DNA of 57,520 nucleotides from a virus: the IMG/VR virus record IMGVR_UViG_3300033153_001834, positions 1-57,520 of that record; one strand, given 5' to 3'. The notes below the pieces were generated by a model that did no database searches, had not been told where the DNA came from, and saw nothing but the letters and a program-made list of their open reading frames with translations. A program made the translations under genes and the position numbers. Each line of letters begins with the position of its first letter. Positions within the stretch are counted from its first letter, which is position 1. This document shows positions 22,911-31,801 of this stretch, one piece after another.

Positions 22911-25681
22911 TGTGGTGCAATCTCAATGATTTCACCTTCAGCATTTTCTATATAATCAAATACTTTACGGATAGTAGTCTGATCATCTTCATAAGTAGTA
23001 ATAGTTTTAACACTTTCATTAGTAATACGCTTATTCATTTGAGTTATATGAATGTCTTTAACTTCTTCTGGATTTAATGCGAAAAACTGAATAGAGCAAC
23101 CAATACCAGAATTATCAATTGGTTTAACATTACCAAAGATTATAATTTGACCATTAGTGCAAGAACTATCTATTTCTACCATACCAACTGCTATAATTTT
23201 TACTATATCTGTAGGTTGGTTACAATTTATGATAGTTATACCACCAACATACCCCATTAAAGCTAACTGAGCTGTACCAGTAATTCCACCTATACTTATA
23301 GTGGGTTTAGTAAAATCTGTAGATATCGCTGTACAGTTTTTAACTAATGCAAATCCACCATCAGGTACTTCGAATGTACTTGCTAATCCACAGTTTTCAA
23401 AATTACCATTTAAGTTAGTAACGGATGTACTAATTAATCTTGACTCTTGTACTGTAATTGAACCTGAATATAATCCATCTAAAGTAATATAAGTAAACCT
23501 AGAGCCATCTAAGTTTTGACTATTAGTAGTAATCTTAGATATATTAATACTATCAATATAAAAGTTTTTTATTTGTCTAGTAAATTCTATTTCTGACATA
23601 AGACGTAAATTTAAAATATTATGAAATTCTGCAAAATCTATAGCTATAGTTTCATTAGAAAATGGATTATGCTGCGAACCATCTTCAACTTCAGGATCAA
23701 TTAATTCTGAGTCTATATATAGTTTAAATTCTAAATGCTTTAAGTGAGCAGCTACACCGCCTAAAGTGTTAACATCATCGTAAGGCGTTAAATCTGTAGT
23801 TAATAATGTATCAGCATTTAGAATAGCTATATCTTGTTTCTCATGCGAAGTACCGCCACCTAAATCATTCACATTGCCAAGTGCATTATTAGCGATACTA
23901 TTACTAGCGCCAATTTGAACACCGGTAGAATTAGCCGTTATATTTATTCCATATCCACCGTTATTATGAATTACATTTCCGTTTTTAAATGTAACTTCAT
24001 GTCCAGTAGTAACATCAATAACAACACCGTCCTCAGTACAAGAACCAATATGGTTATGATCTAAAGTAAAGTGCTGAGACCCGCCATTTATACGTACACC
24101 ATAGCCAGTACTATGACCAACTCTAGTATTTTTTATTATACCATACGCACCATCAACTATAAGTATTCCATTTCCAGAATCTTCTATATAAATATTTTCA
24201 ATTAATGGAAAAGAAGCAGAGCACTTAATAGTCGCTATCGTATTAGTACTTTCGGTTGTTAATAACATACCAGATATTTCGCAACCGTCACCTTGCATAT
24301 CAACTGCGGCTAAATTATCATCGTTACAATGCATATGGAAATCACGACCAGGTCCACGAACAAATACATAGTTTTTAGTTATAAGTATTTGTTCATTAGT
24401 AAAAGTAACACCTGTTGGATCTCCAGATACACAAACAATTATATCATGGTTATTATCATTAACTAATTCATGAGCTCTAGCAAATGTTTTAGTTGCTCGA
24501 TGGGCATGGTCACCTGCGTTTGTATCATCTCCACCATATGGATCCCAGAACCAAATAATTCCAGTACCTGTATGGTGAGGACGAAGCAATTCAACTAAGC
24601 GGGTTAAGTTAGTAACTTCGGAACCAGATACAACTGTATTAACGACATAACATCCAGGACCACTATTATCTACTACTCTACCAACACCACTAAGCATTAT
24701 AATTCCGTCTGTACAAGAGGAATCTATTTCTACTTCAGCAGCATCAAGTCCGATACCTAATTCACTTGGTCCAGTAAGATTAGATATTTGTAATCTTCCA
24801 GAATAATTAGGCATTACTAAATTCTGTCCTGAAGAACCACAGTCAATAATAGGTACGCTCGTTATTTGCTGTTGATAACAATCTGTAATAGTAGCATCAA
24901 GCGAACCCGCTAATGTTATAACCCCATTTAAAGAGGAATCATGGATATGGCCATTAAAATAAGTAATATCGTGTACAACACAGTTTGTAATTTCACTATC
25001 ACCATCTAGTGTTCCGGTAATATCGAAGCTATCAAATGAAGTTTTTAAACACAAACAATCTGGATTAACGAGCATAGTGGTATTTACATGAGATACACCA
25101 ACCATATGATATCCACGAACGTCATCTCCAGTATCTAATACCATATTGGTAAGAATATTAATATCTGAAAAACCATAATATAATGCAATAGACACTGAAT
25201 CCGTAACGTTATTAGATGGACGTCTTCGTGTTCCAATTGGATATATAGTTCCGGCAACACCTTTTAAAATATCAATGGTAACCGCTCCGCCATACTCACC
25301 AAACTCAATAGCCTGTGATGTCACTAAACCAGCTGAGTTAGCAGAACGAATAGATACCTGATTAACATTAGTTACATCACCAACATTACTATTAGCCCCT
25401 TTTAGATTAACCGCATATTGACCATCTTCGAAAGTAACAGTATAGCTATTAATCATCTCAATAACACGCGCTAATGTTACACCACCAACAGTTACTTCTG
25501 TATTATGGTTATGAGTTTTTATAAATGACATCCCCTCTTCGTCATCCTCTAAATCTTTTAGAGTCAAACGAAAGGCATTTAAATCTAGCTCCCTAATTTC
25601 TGTAGGGACTGACTGAATTAAAGTCATATCATTGCGAGGAACAAAAACTATTTTCGAACCCCAATTAAGACTAATAGCCAC
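22907..25681 (-). CDS. Large beta-helix appendage or tailspike-like protein
   Basis: 924 residues. The middle (about 370-620) is rich in short beta and Asn-turn units (GILIVDGAYGIIKNT, NGGSQHFTLDHNHIG, GNVIHNNGGYGINI) typical of a right-handed parallel beta-helix as in tailspikes and pectate lyase-like proteins. Two copies of a VEIDSSC...DNSG.GC segment (about 316 and 833) show an internal duplication. Catalytic residues cannot be assigned from this layout. It probably forms a trimeric spike or fibre binding or cutting host glycan. Confidence 0.78.
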   Translation of the reverse strand: MAISLNWGSKIVFVPRNDMTLIQSVPTEIRELDLNAFRLTLKDLEDDEEGMSFIKTHNHNTEVTVGGVTLARVIEMINSYTVTFEDGQYAVNLKGANSNVGDVTNVNQVSIRSANSAGLVTSQAIEFGEYGGAVTIDILKGVAGTIYPIGTRRRPSNNVTDSVSIALYYGFSDINILTNMVLDTGDDVRGYHMVGVSHVNTTMLVNPDCLCLKTSFDSFDITGTLDGDSEITNCVVHDITYFNGHIHDSSLNGVITLAGSLDATITDCYQQQITSVPIIDCGSSGQNLVMPNYSGRLQISNLTGPSELGIGLDAAEVEIDSSCTDGIIMLSGVGRVVDNSGPGCYVVNTVVSGSEVTNLTRLVELLRPHHTGTGIIWFWDPYGGDDTNAGDHAHRATKTFARAHELVNDNNHDIIVCVSGDPTGVTFTNEQILITKNYVFVRGPGRDFHMHCNDDNLAAVDMQGDGCEISGMLLTTESTNTIATIKCSASFPLIENIYIEDSGNGILIVDGAYGIIKNTRVGHSTGYGVRINGGSQHFTLDHNHIGSCTEDGVVIDVTTGHEVTFKNGNVIHNNGGYGINITANSTGVQIGASNSIANNALGNVNDLGGGTSHEKQDIAILNADTLLTTDLTPYDDVNTLGGVAAHLKHLEFKLYIDSELIDPEVEDGSQHNPFSNETIAIDFAEFHNILNLRLMSEIEFTRQIKNFYIDSINISKITTNSQNLDGSRFTYITLDGLYSGSITVQESRLISTSVTNLNGNFENCGLASTFEVPDGGFALVKNCTAISTDFTKPTISIGGITGTAQLALMGYVGGITIINCNQPTDIVKIIAVGMVEIDSSCTNGQIIIFGNVKPIDNSGIGCSIQFFALNPEEVKDIHITQMNKRITNESVKTITTYEDDQTTIRKVFDYIENAEGEIIEIAPQ

Positions 25682-25691
25682 TTCTTATCTC

Positions 25692-25898
25692 CTATACTGT
25701 GGGCCCCATGCCTCTACCGTTAAGATGAGCTACTAGTTGTTTTGCATTAAGAAGTTCAGCTTTAGTATTAGTAAGCTCTGCTTCTATTCTAGTCACTTTC
25801 TCTACTAATATAGTTATTAGTTTATCGTGTTTTTTTGCTACTTCGTGTAATGCATGTATATTCTTACTGTTTACAGAACCGTCTAATGGAGCTGTCAT
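25692..25898 (-). CDS. Small coiled-coil protein
   Basis: 68 residues, MTAPLDGSVNSKNIHALHEV at the start, then a continuous amphipathic helix (VEKVTRIEAELTNTKAELLN). It lies between two large appendage genes with short gaps. It may be a trimerising linker or chaperone for those proteins. Confidence 0.62.
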   Translation of the reverse strand: MTAPLDGSVNSKNIHALHEVAKKHDKLITILVEKVTRIEAELTNTKAELLNAKQLVAHLNGRGMGPTV

Positions 25899-25906
25899 AA
25901 TTTATC

Positions 25907-27538
25907 CTATTCGTCATCAATTAATGTAGCAGTAGTAGTAAAACCAGCTGCCGTATCAACTGTACCTGTAAAATTAAATGTCTTATAAAAAGGTGAAGAT
26001 GTTCCTTTTCTTATTCTTCCAATAATTGGTTGGTTACTAGAGAAAGAACGTATATCCTGTATTTCACCATTAATATCAGTAAAACCTTTTATAATATCAG
26101 TACCTTCAGTTAAGTCTCCACCAGCTGCAGCTTCAACTAAAACATTAGCGTCTAGGGTAGTTAATAAACTTCCATCTGAATGCTTAACAATAATTTTGGT
26201 AGTTACTTGTCCAGCTACTACGTTAACAGTACCAGCTCCAGTATTATAAACAGAAGGAGTAGATGCTCCTGCTACTACATTAATAGTTAAAGGACTTCCA
26301 GTATCAGTATAATTAACTAATATGGTTTCATTACCTGATGATGCGACTGTATATCCACTCTCTTGGTTATCCCAATTTAATGAGGTAGAAGTATTTATAG
26401 TTCCTAAATCAACACCGTGCCCTGTACCATCAGAAGTAAAAGTGCATTCTGTAACAATATTTAAGTTACTAACTAATAAACCTACTGATCCAGAAGGACT
26501 ATCGTAAGTTTCTCCAGTTATTGTTGCTCCGCCTTGTGTTACTAGGCCACATCTACGTCTAATAGTCTTTAATAAAGTACTATTAGATTGATAAATAAAA
26601 GTGCCCATATCCGTAAAGGTACAAGATATCTTAGTAATAGTAGCATTGTCTATAGCTTCAAAAGTACCGATAGAAACAGTGCCTAGAGCTGCAATTGATA
26701 TTGCTGTCCACTCAATATTAGAAGATACATTATGTACTTCTATTCTATTAAAAGCAGGAGTGACATTAATAGTATTAGCTATTGAGATACTTTTACTAGA
26801 ATCTCTAAAGTCAACAGGATTAGTCGCTGTCCCTAGAGACATTAAACCTTGATGTTCATAACCACCTTTAATTGGATCAAGTAGATTCCATTTATTAGTA
26901 ATTATACTATCTACATCAGCATAGCCATTAAAAGTAGCATAGTTAGCTGTTTCTCCATACTCATAGATAGAAGTACATCTTCCATATCTTATAGCATTAC
27001 AAGCATTAGGATTACCACGAGCTTGTTGAAGTGCAGCTACAGCCATACCTATCATATTGTATGTAGTTACAGTGTTGCCTACAGTATGGTCTGGTGAACC
27101 TATCGCTGGATTAATAGCGTAATTTGCCCAACCACCACGAGGTGCTGGAGCGAAGTCTGAACCGGAGGCATTCCATCCATAAAAATCACCAAAATTTGTA
27201 CCGGCTAATACGATTATGCCGGCATTAGCTAAAGTATTAAGTGCAGGAGGAGCAGCCCATAAATGGTGTATTAACGCTGCACCATCTGCAGGAATTGTAA
27301 ATGCTGCTGTATGTAAATACATAATAGTAGCAGGGCCAGAAGCCCCACTACCATTACTATCTTTTGTCATCTGAGCCGAGACACATTCTGAATTATTATA
27401 ATACAGATTCTGGTCGTCAACCATAGCACCGCCAGTATCCCAACCACCATCACTAGACTCATCCCAATCGCCAGCATCTACGTTTAAATCACCAGTCGCA
27501 ATAGTTACTAAGTCAGTTGTATATGAAGGAACAGTCAT
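25907..27538 (-). CDS. Large virion appendage protein
   Basis: 543 residues, rich in Thr/Ser/Gly/Asn and poor in charge, as usual for an extracellular virion protein. Start TVPSYTTDLVTIATGDLNVD, an aromatic loop region (HHLWAAPPALNTLAN, FYGWNASGSDF), and a beta-rich second half ending in an Ig-like segment (VLVEAAAGGDLTEGT...). No enzyme motif recognised. Downstream of the companion protein at 27548 in the same unit. Confidence 0.7.
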   Translation of the reverse strand: MTVPSYTTDLVTIATGDLNVDAGDWDESSDGGWDTGGAMVDDQNLYYNNSECVSAQMTKDSNGSGASGPATIMYLHTAAFTIPADGAALIHHLWAAPPALNTLANAGIIVLAGTNFGDFYGWNASGSDFAPAPRGGWANYAINPAIGSPDHTVGNTVTTYNMIGMAVAALQQARGNPNACNAIRYGRCTSIYEYGETANYATFNGYADVDSIITNKWNLLDPIKGGYEHQGLMSLGTATNPVDFRDSSKSISIANTINVTPAFNRIEVHNVSSNIEWTAISIAALGTVSIGTFEAIDNATITKISCTFTDMGTFIYQSNSTLLKTIRRRCGLVTQGGATITGETYDSPSGSVGLLVSNLNIVTECTFTSDGTGHGVDLGTINTSTSLNWDNQESGYTVASSGNETILVNYTDTGSPLTINVVAGASTPSVYNTGAGTVNVVAGQVTTKIIVKHSDGSLLTTLDANVLVEAAAGGDLTEGTDIIKGFTDINGEIQDIRSFSSNQPIIGRIRKGTSSPFYKTFNFTGTVDTAAGFTTTATLIDDE

Positions 27539-27547
27539 GGTTCATCC

Positions 27548-29281
27548 TTATACGTCAGATGTTCTAATAACTGTAGTTGAGGAATCAGAATTAGATAGAG
27601 AACCAGTAGTCTCAAAAGTCTTAATCCCTTCTAAGTCACCAGCTGTACCACCATCACGAACACGAATAAATAGATTACGAGTTCCTGCTGCAACAACAGT
27701 AAATGCTTCAGTAGCAGAAGTAGCAAGCTTATCAATATAAGAAATATAAACTTCTTGGTCGATTGCAGCTGTTGGTACACCGGTACATCCGGTAAACGTC
27801 ATAATACCAGCGCCTACAGTATAACCAGTATACTCTACAAATTCATATACACCATCTGAATCACGTTGAATACGAATAGTACCAGATGTTGGTGTATTAG
27901 TTTCTGAATCAGTGCCTGTTCCAGGTGCTTCTGTACCAGTCTTAACGATAACTTCTGTAGAAGCACCAGTTACTGCTGTACTAAGTAAGAACTGCCCTGT
28001 ATCAAGAACACCACCACTTTCTGGTCCAACTAGTACTCGATCTTCACCAGTAACAACACCATCAACTGAGAATGTTACATTGTTAGGTGGAGTAATAACA
28101 TTGGTATCTAAGTCGGTAAACTTATCATTAGCACCAGTATCAGATGTTTCCATACCAATACCATAAGCACCAATTAAAGCAGAACCAGTCGAAGCACCAA
28201 TAAATGGAGTAGAAATAACACGTTCAGTTGCACCTGTTACTGTACCAGTAGCACTACCATTACCTGTAATAGTTCCAGAGGTAGGAGCAATACCAGTTAA
28301 TATTTGCATCCATAACTTAGTAGTAGCAGTAGCATCAGTAGTATCTACGGCTAATAATTGCCCAGTACCACCTGCCCAAGATAAACTTTCTGGTTCTGCC
28401 CAAGTACCTGTACCTGGAGTAATTGCTAATTCATGAGTAATACCACGGAAGTCTTCACCTGGTAATCCATATAAGGTAGTAGCTTCACTTTCACGAGAGA
28501 TATATTTCATACGCTCGTAAAATTGATTAATACTATAAACGTCTTTATTCCATTGTGAATAGTAAGGTTCATCTGCACCATTAGCATTAATATCTAATGG
28601 GTTATAACCTTCTTTAATATTAGTAATACCAGTTCGGCTACTAGCATCAGTAGTATCATTTAAGTCAGCAACATAGGTTAACGCAAGTACGTTATTACCA
28701 TTAGATGTACCATTAATCTTAAATTCTGAAAAAGTAAAACCAATTTGACGAGTAGTACCAATTAAACGTCTACCATCAATATCACCACCATCTATTGCAA
28801 AGTCATGAACTTTAACCATAAAACGATGAGAAATACCATTAGCGATATCACGATTTAAACCTTTAGTAGACTCACCATTAGGAATAGTATTCCAGAATGG
28901 ATCAGTAATACTAACTCCTTCTTGTAATAGTTGTAAATCCATACCCTCATTAGCAATAGCTACGAGGCCATCCCATACAATTTTATCTACACCAGTAGTG
29001 CCCTGAATAATGGTACCATCAAATAGATGTTCTGTTGCTAGTTGGTTAACATTATATCCATTAATAAGTGTAATAATATTATCAGTTGAGCGGTCAGATG
29101 GAGTTAAGTCTGTGATATCAAGTAAATCATCACCACTAGCAACGGCATCGTCTGCTAAGTCTTGTAACCATCTATGAAATGCAATTACAGAATAGTAACC
29201 AGCACCAGCTGCTCCATGAGCAGCTCCAGTATATGTAATTGCTTTAGCAGCACTTACTGCAAAATCATCACCAATTGCCAT
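27548..29281 (-). CDS. Large virion appendage protein
   Basis: 577 residues. It begins MAIGDDFAVSAAKAITYTGA, a start I associate with phage structural proteins from marine phages, and has a beta-rich, Thr/Gly-rich C-terminal half (GTITGNGSATGTVTGATERV). No catalytic motif. It lies immediately downstream of the lysis genes and is the first of the second appendage set. Confidence 0.7.
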   Translation of the reverse strand: MAIGDDFAVSAAKAITYTGAAHGAAGAGYYSVIAFHRWLQDLADDAVASGDDLLDITDLTPSDRSTDNIITLINGYNVNQLATEHLFDGTIIQGTTGVDKIVWDGLVAIANEGMDLQLLQEGVSITDPFWNTIPNGESTKGLNRDIANGISHRFMVKVHDFAIDGGDIDGRRLIGTTRQIGFTFSEFKINGTSNGNNVLALTYVADLNDTTDASSRTGITNIKEGYNPLDINANGADEPYYSQWNKDVYSINQFYERMKYISRESEATTLYGLPGEDFRGITHELAITPGTGTWAEPESLSWAGGTGQLLAVDTTDATATTKLWMQILTGIAPTSGTITGNGSATGTVTGATERVISTPFIGASTGSALIGAYGIGMETSDTGANDKFTDLDTNVITPPNNVTFSVDGVVTGEDRVLVGPESGGVLDTGQFLLSTAVTGASTEVIVKTGTEAPGTGTDSETNTPTSGTIRIQRDSDGVYEFVEYTGYTVGAGIMTFTGCTGVPTAAIDQEVYISYIDKLATSATEAFTVVAAGTRNLFIRVRDGGTAGDLEGIKTFETTGSLSNSDSSTTVIRTSDV

Positions 29282-29293
29282 TTTATAATTCCT

Positions 29294-29533
29294 CTATTTT
29301 CTATCTAATTCTGTGTTAAATTCTTTTATGTATAATGGTCTCATTATACGCAGTCTGTTCTCTTGTTCTTTTTTGTTGTATTTTATTTGCATTTCTAATA
29401 TAGTTGATTGCTTAGAAATCATTTTATCTAAATTTGATAACTTTTCATCTTGTTCACGCTGCCAATCAGTAGCATAAAGCATAGCACTTCCAAGAAAAGC
29501 AATAATTAGCATTAATATTTGCGTAACTTTCAT
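29294..29533 (-). CDS. Membrane-anchored coiled-coil protein, i-spanin-like
   Basis: 79 residues. An N-terminal anchor (ILMLIIAFLGSAMLYA, about 6-21) then a periplasmic-type helix (EQDEKLSNLDKMISKQSTIL). It overlaps the endolysin gene by four bases. The layout matches Rz-type inner-membrane spanins, which join the outer membrane in the last lysis step. The partner could be the lipoprotein at 30448. Confidence 0.62.
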   Translation of the reverse strand: MKVTQILMLIIAFLGSAMLYATDWQREQDEKLSNLDKMISKQSTILEMQIKYNKKEQENRLRIMRPLYIKEFNTELDRK

Positions 29534-29907
29534 CTTCTATCCCATCGTGCTTTTTCTGAACGAGTATCTATATGTATTCCCCAAGAATAAATGCCAATAC
29601 CATAAGTATTAGGAAATAAGTTATCCAAAAAAGCAAAAAGCTCTTCTGGTTTTTCTGTTTTGACATCTATTGCTCTACCTATTAAATGCTTAGATTTTGA
29701 AGAAAAAGCTATATAGTTTTTAGTATATTTTTTTTGAATCTTTTCATTATATTTAACGCAACGGCATGCTGAACTTGGAGAAAATGAACCTATTTTACTT
29801 CTTATAGCCTCAGCTATAGGAATAAGTTCAATATCAATAGTATCGTATCCGCATCCGCATTTACAAGCAAATTCTTTTCTCCAAAAATTAGGTGATATTT
29901 TGCTCAT
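29530..29907 (-). CDS. M15-type peptidase, endolysin
   Basis: 125 residues. The zinc motif SKHLIGRAID supplies His74 and Asp81, and GIHIDTR supplies His112, as in M15 D,D-carboxypeptidase or L,D-endopeptidase endolysins. The N-terminus has CKCGCG and the ACRC segment has further cysteines. There is no signal peptide, so it needs a holin to cross the membrane. It cuts peptidoglycan peptides at the end of infection. Confidence 0.86.
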   Translation of the reverse strand: MSKISPNFWRKEFACKCGCGYDTIDIELIPIAEAIRSKIGSFSPSSACRCVKYNEKIQKKYTKNYIAFSSKSKHLIGRAIDVKTEKPEELFAFLDNLFPNTYGIGIYSWGIHIDTRSEKARWDRR

Positions 29908-30443
29908 TTCTTTTTATCTTTATTATCGTGATCACTTATTAAAGTATGGTTTGTTTTTATATCATCTTTTATATCAATATAAAAAGCACCTACCATAACA
30001 GAACCTATTAATATACAAGCATATAATAAATTTATATGATTTTTTGCAGTAGTCATTATTTCTGCTTTTATTCTAACTGCTAAATTAGTATGCGCTTCGT
30101 GAGACCTATCTTTAAAATCATTAAATTTTGAGTCTTGCTTTCTAATATTATCCCATATTTTATCAGTCTCGTGAGCTACTAATCTACTATGCTCTATAGG
30201 ACTTCTTTCAAATTTTAATGATAAATCTTTAATAGTATCATCGAAATGACGAATAGTTTTTTCTAACTGTATAACTTCATCAAATCTAGCATCTAATTTA
30301 GCTAAAACAGATGACATAGTTTTATCTAACTGAATTTGACTATTAAACGTTTCAGTTTGCTTTGATACTAATATAGAAAAATCTTTTTGTAATTGCACTT
30401 GAGCAATTTCAATTTCTTTTAGTCTTTCATCTTCTGTACCCAT
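29904..30443 (-). CDS. Coiled-coil protein with C-terminal membrane span, holin candidate
   Basis: 179 residues. A long amphipathic helix region (about 1-130, with KTMSSVLAKLDARFDEVIQL) leads to one transmembrane segment (YACILIGSVMVGAFYI, about 141-156) and a basic tail (DKKK). It directly precedes the endolysin gene. A holin or a holin regulator are both possible; one membrane span is unusual for a classical holin. Confidence 0.6.
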   Translation of the reverse strand: MGTEDERLKEIEIAQVQLQKDFSILVSKQTETFNSQIQLDKTMSSVLAKLDARFDEVIQLEKTIRHFDDTIKDLSLKFERSPIEHSRLVAHETDKIWDNIRKQDSKFNDFKDRSHEAHTNLAVRIKAEIMTTAKNHINLLYACILIGSVMVGAFYIDIKDDIKTNHTLISDHDNKDKKK

Positions 30444-30447
30444 AATA

Positions 30448-30792
30448 TTATTCGCCTATATCACTTAAACGTTTAATATCACTTAAAGACTTAACTTCAC
30501 TTAAAGAAGATGGTTTTGAATCAGGTAACATCTCTGTATCACTTACTACTACGTGACAACCTGTACGATCATTCTCATACTCATAATAAAAGTTTTCTGG
30601 TAATACTTCTGAGCATTTAACTTTACATAATTCAACATTACCTTTAGTAGTATCAAGATAACTATCAAAAGTAACTATACCTTCAACTACTACACATCCA
30701 GTAGTCAATTCTGGGTCACGTAAATCATCAATAGCTTTTGGAGAGCATCCAGTAAAAAGTAAAACAGATAATAAAACAATAATAAACTTCAT
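30448..30792 (-). CDS. Lipoprotein
   Basis: 114 residues. Signal peptide with lipobox (VLLFTGC, Cys16), so it is expected in the outer membrane. The mature part has Cys and acidic residues (SPKAIDDLRDPELTTGC). It overlaps the gene at 30792 and sits two genes upstream of the endolysin. An o-spanin role is possible, as is blocking superinfection. Confidence 0.62.
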   Translation of the reverse strand: MKFIIVLLSVLLFTGCSPKAIDDLRDPELTTGCVVVEGIVTFDSYLDTTKGNVELCKVKCSEVLPENFYYEYENDRTGCHVVVSDTEMLPDSKPSSLSEVKSLSDIKRLSDIGE

Positions 30793-31166
30793 TATATAAA
30801 ACCTCTTTCTAATGCATAAGAGTCAGTACCTTTTAACTCAACACCAGTTACATATTTGGATATTCTCATCCTTCTTATCCATCGAGTAGCATCATTTAAA
30901 GATTCATAATCTGTAATTAACTTTAAATTATTATCAAAATTTTCATTTGCGTCTAATAACTCTTGATAATTTTGAGCTAACTGCCATTCGATATCATGAA
31001 TAATACAGGCCGACTCAATATTAACAAACCACATAGTAGGTGGAAATGGAATTCCACCTTTAGCTCCGCATCCATTAGCATAAGAATAGTCTAATCGTAA
31101 ATTTTCACTTTTATAATTTAAACCGTATTTTTCTATATCTAACTTAAACAGTTCTAAAGATTTCAT
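30792..31166 (-). CDS. Phospholipase A2-like small protein
   Basis: About 124 residues from ATG at 31166 (a GTG at 31175 would add three). The cysteine-anchored histidine-aspartate pair (ESACIIHDIEWQLA) and the glycine turn NGCGAKG form the PLA2-like core seen in a phage family of this size. If active it would cut phospholipids, which suits lysis or exit from the host. A strong promoter pair lies just upstream (31201-31234). Confidence 0.62.
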   Translation of the reverse strand: MKSLELFKLDIEKYGLNYKSENLRLDYSYANGCGAKGGIPFPPTMWFVNIESACIIHDIEWQLAQNYQELLDANENFDNNLKLITDYESLNDATRWIRRMRISKYVTGVELKGTDSYALERGFI

Positions 31167-31200
31167 AATATTCACATTTAAAATTTTTTATATTACCCTT

Positions 31201-31234
31201 ATTTTATCTTATACTATTATAAAAGTAAAGTAAA
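31201..31234 (-). promoter_or_regulatory. Two overlapping promoters of the lysis group
   Basis: On the minus strand, TTTACT with a 17-base spacer to TAAAAT (31224-31229 and 31201-31206), and a second TTTACT with a 17-base spacer to TAAGAT (31229-31234 and 31206-31211), shifted by five bases. They feed the genes from 31166 down to 29294, giving the lysis group its own start. Confidence 0.65.
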
Positions 31235-31282
31235 TCTTTTATTTATATGAATAAAAAAGTGTATAAAAATCAGTTACTTACG

Positions 31283-31801
31283 TTAAACTGGAGGAGTCCA
31301 TACATTCCAATTTTCAGCTGAAATATTAAAATCAATAACTTCTTGTACAGTATTTAACTTATCTATATTTTCTTTTACTTTACTAGAATCTGTTAATATT
31401 TTTTGCTCATATTCAGATAATTTTTGGTCTGTTTTAGCTTCGTCTTTCTCTTCTTGAGTTAATACAATCTCTCCTGCTATTTTATCCGATTTATTATTCC
31501 TACGAACTGATATTATATTACGATGCTCAATAGGATCACTTATAATATCTTGTACTGGATTAGAATAAGCATCTTCAATTAATACATCAGCATAGTTATT
31601 CACTTCGATATATTTAAAATCTTTTTGCTTCTGTAATAATTCAGGATCAGTAAATTCAGAAACAAAAGTAGTACCATTCCAAATACTATATTGATCAGGT
31701 ATAACTTCTGATTCTATAATAGTATCCATTATATCTTGATGAAATACTGGAAGTATATCAAAAGATTCAGCAACTTTATTATTTTCTAATCTATAAAACA
31801 T
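31283..31801 (-). CDS. Tail fibre assembly-like protein
   Basis: 172 residues with a charged coiled-coil second half (EEKDEAKTDQKLSEYEQKIL). The beta start (MFYRLENNKVAESFDILPVF) and the C-terminal WNVWTPP are typical of tail-fibre assembly chaperones (DUF4376-like). It touches the 605-residue fibre gene (31801), so it likely folds or trims that fibre. Confidence 0.62.
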   Translation of the reverse strand: MFYRLENNKVAESFDILPVFHQDIMDTIIESEVIPDQYSIWNGTTFVSEFTDPELLQKQKDFKYIEVNNYADVLIEDAYSNPVQDIISDPIEHRNIISVRRNNKSDKIAGEIVLTQEEKDEAKTDQKLSEYEQKILTDSSKVKENIDKLNTVQEVIDFNISAENWNVWTPPV

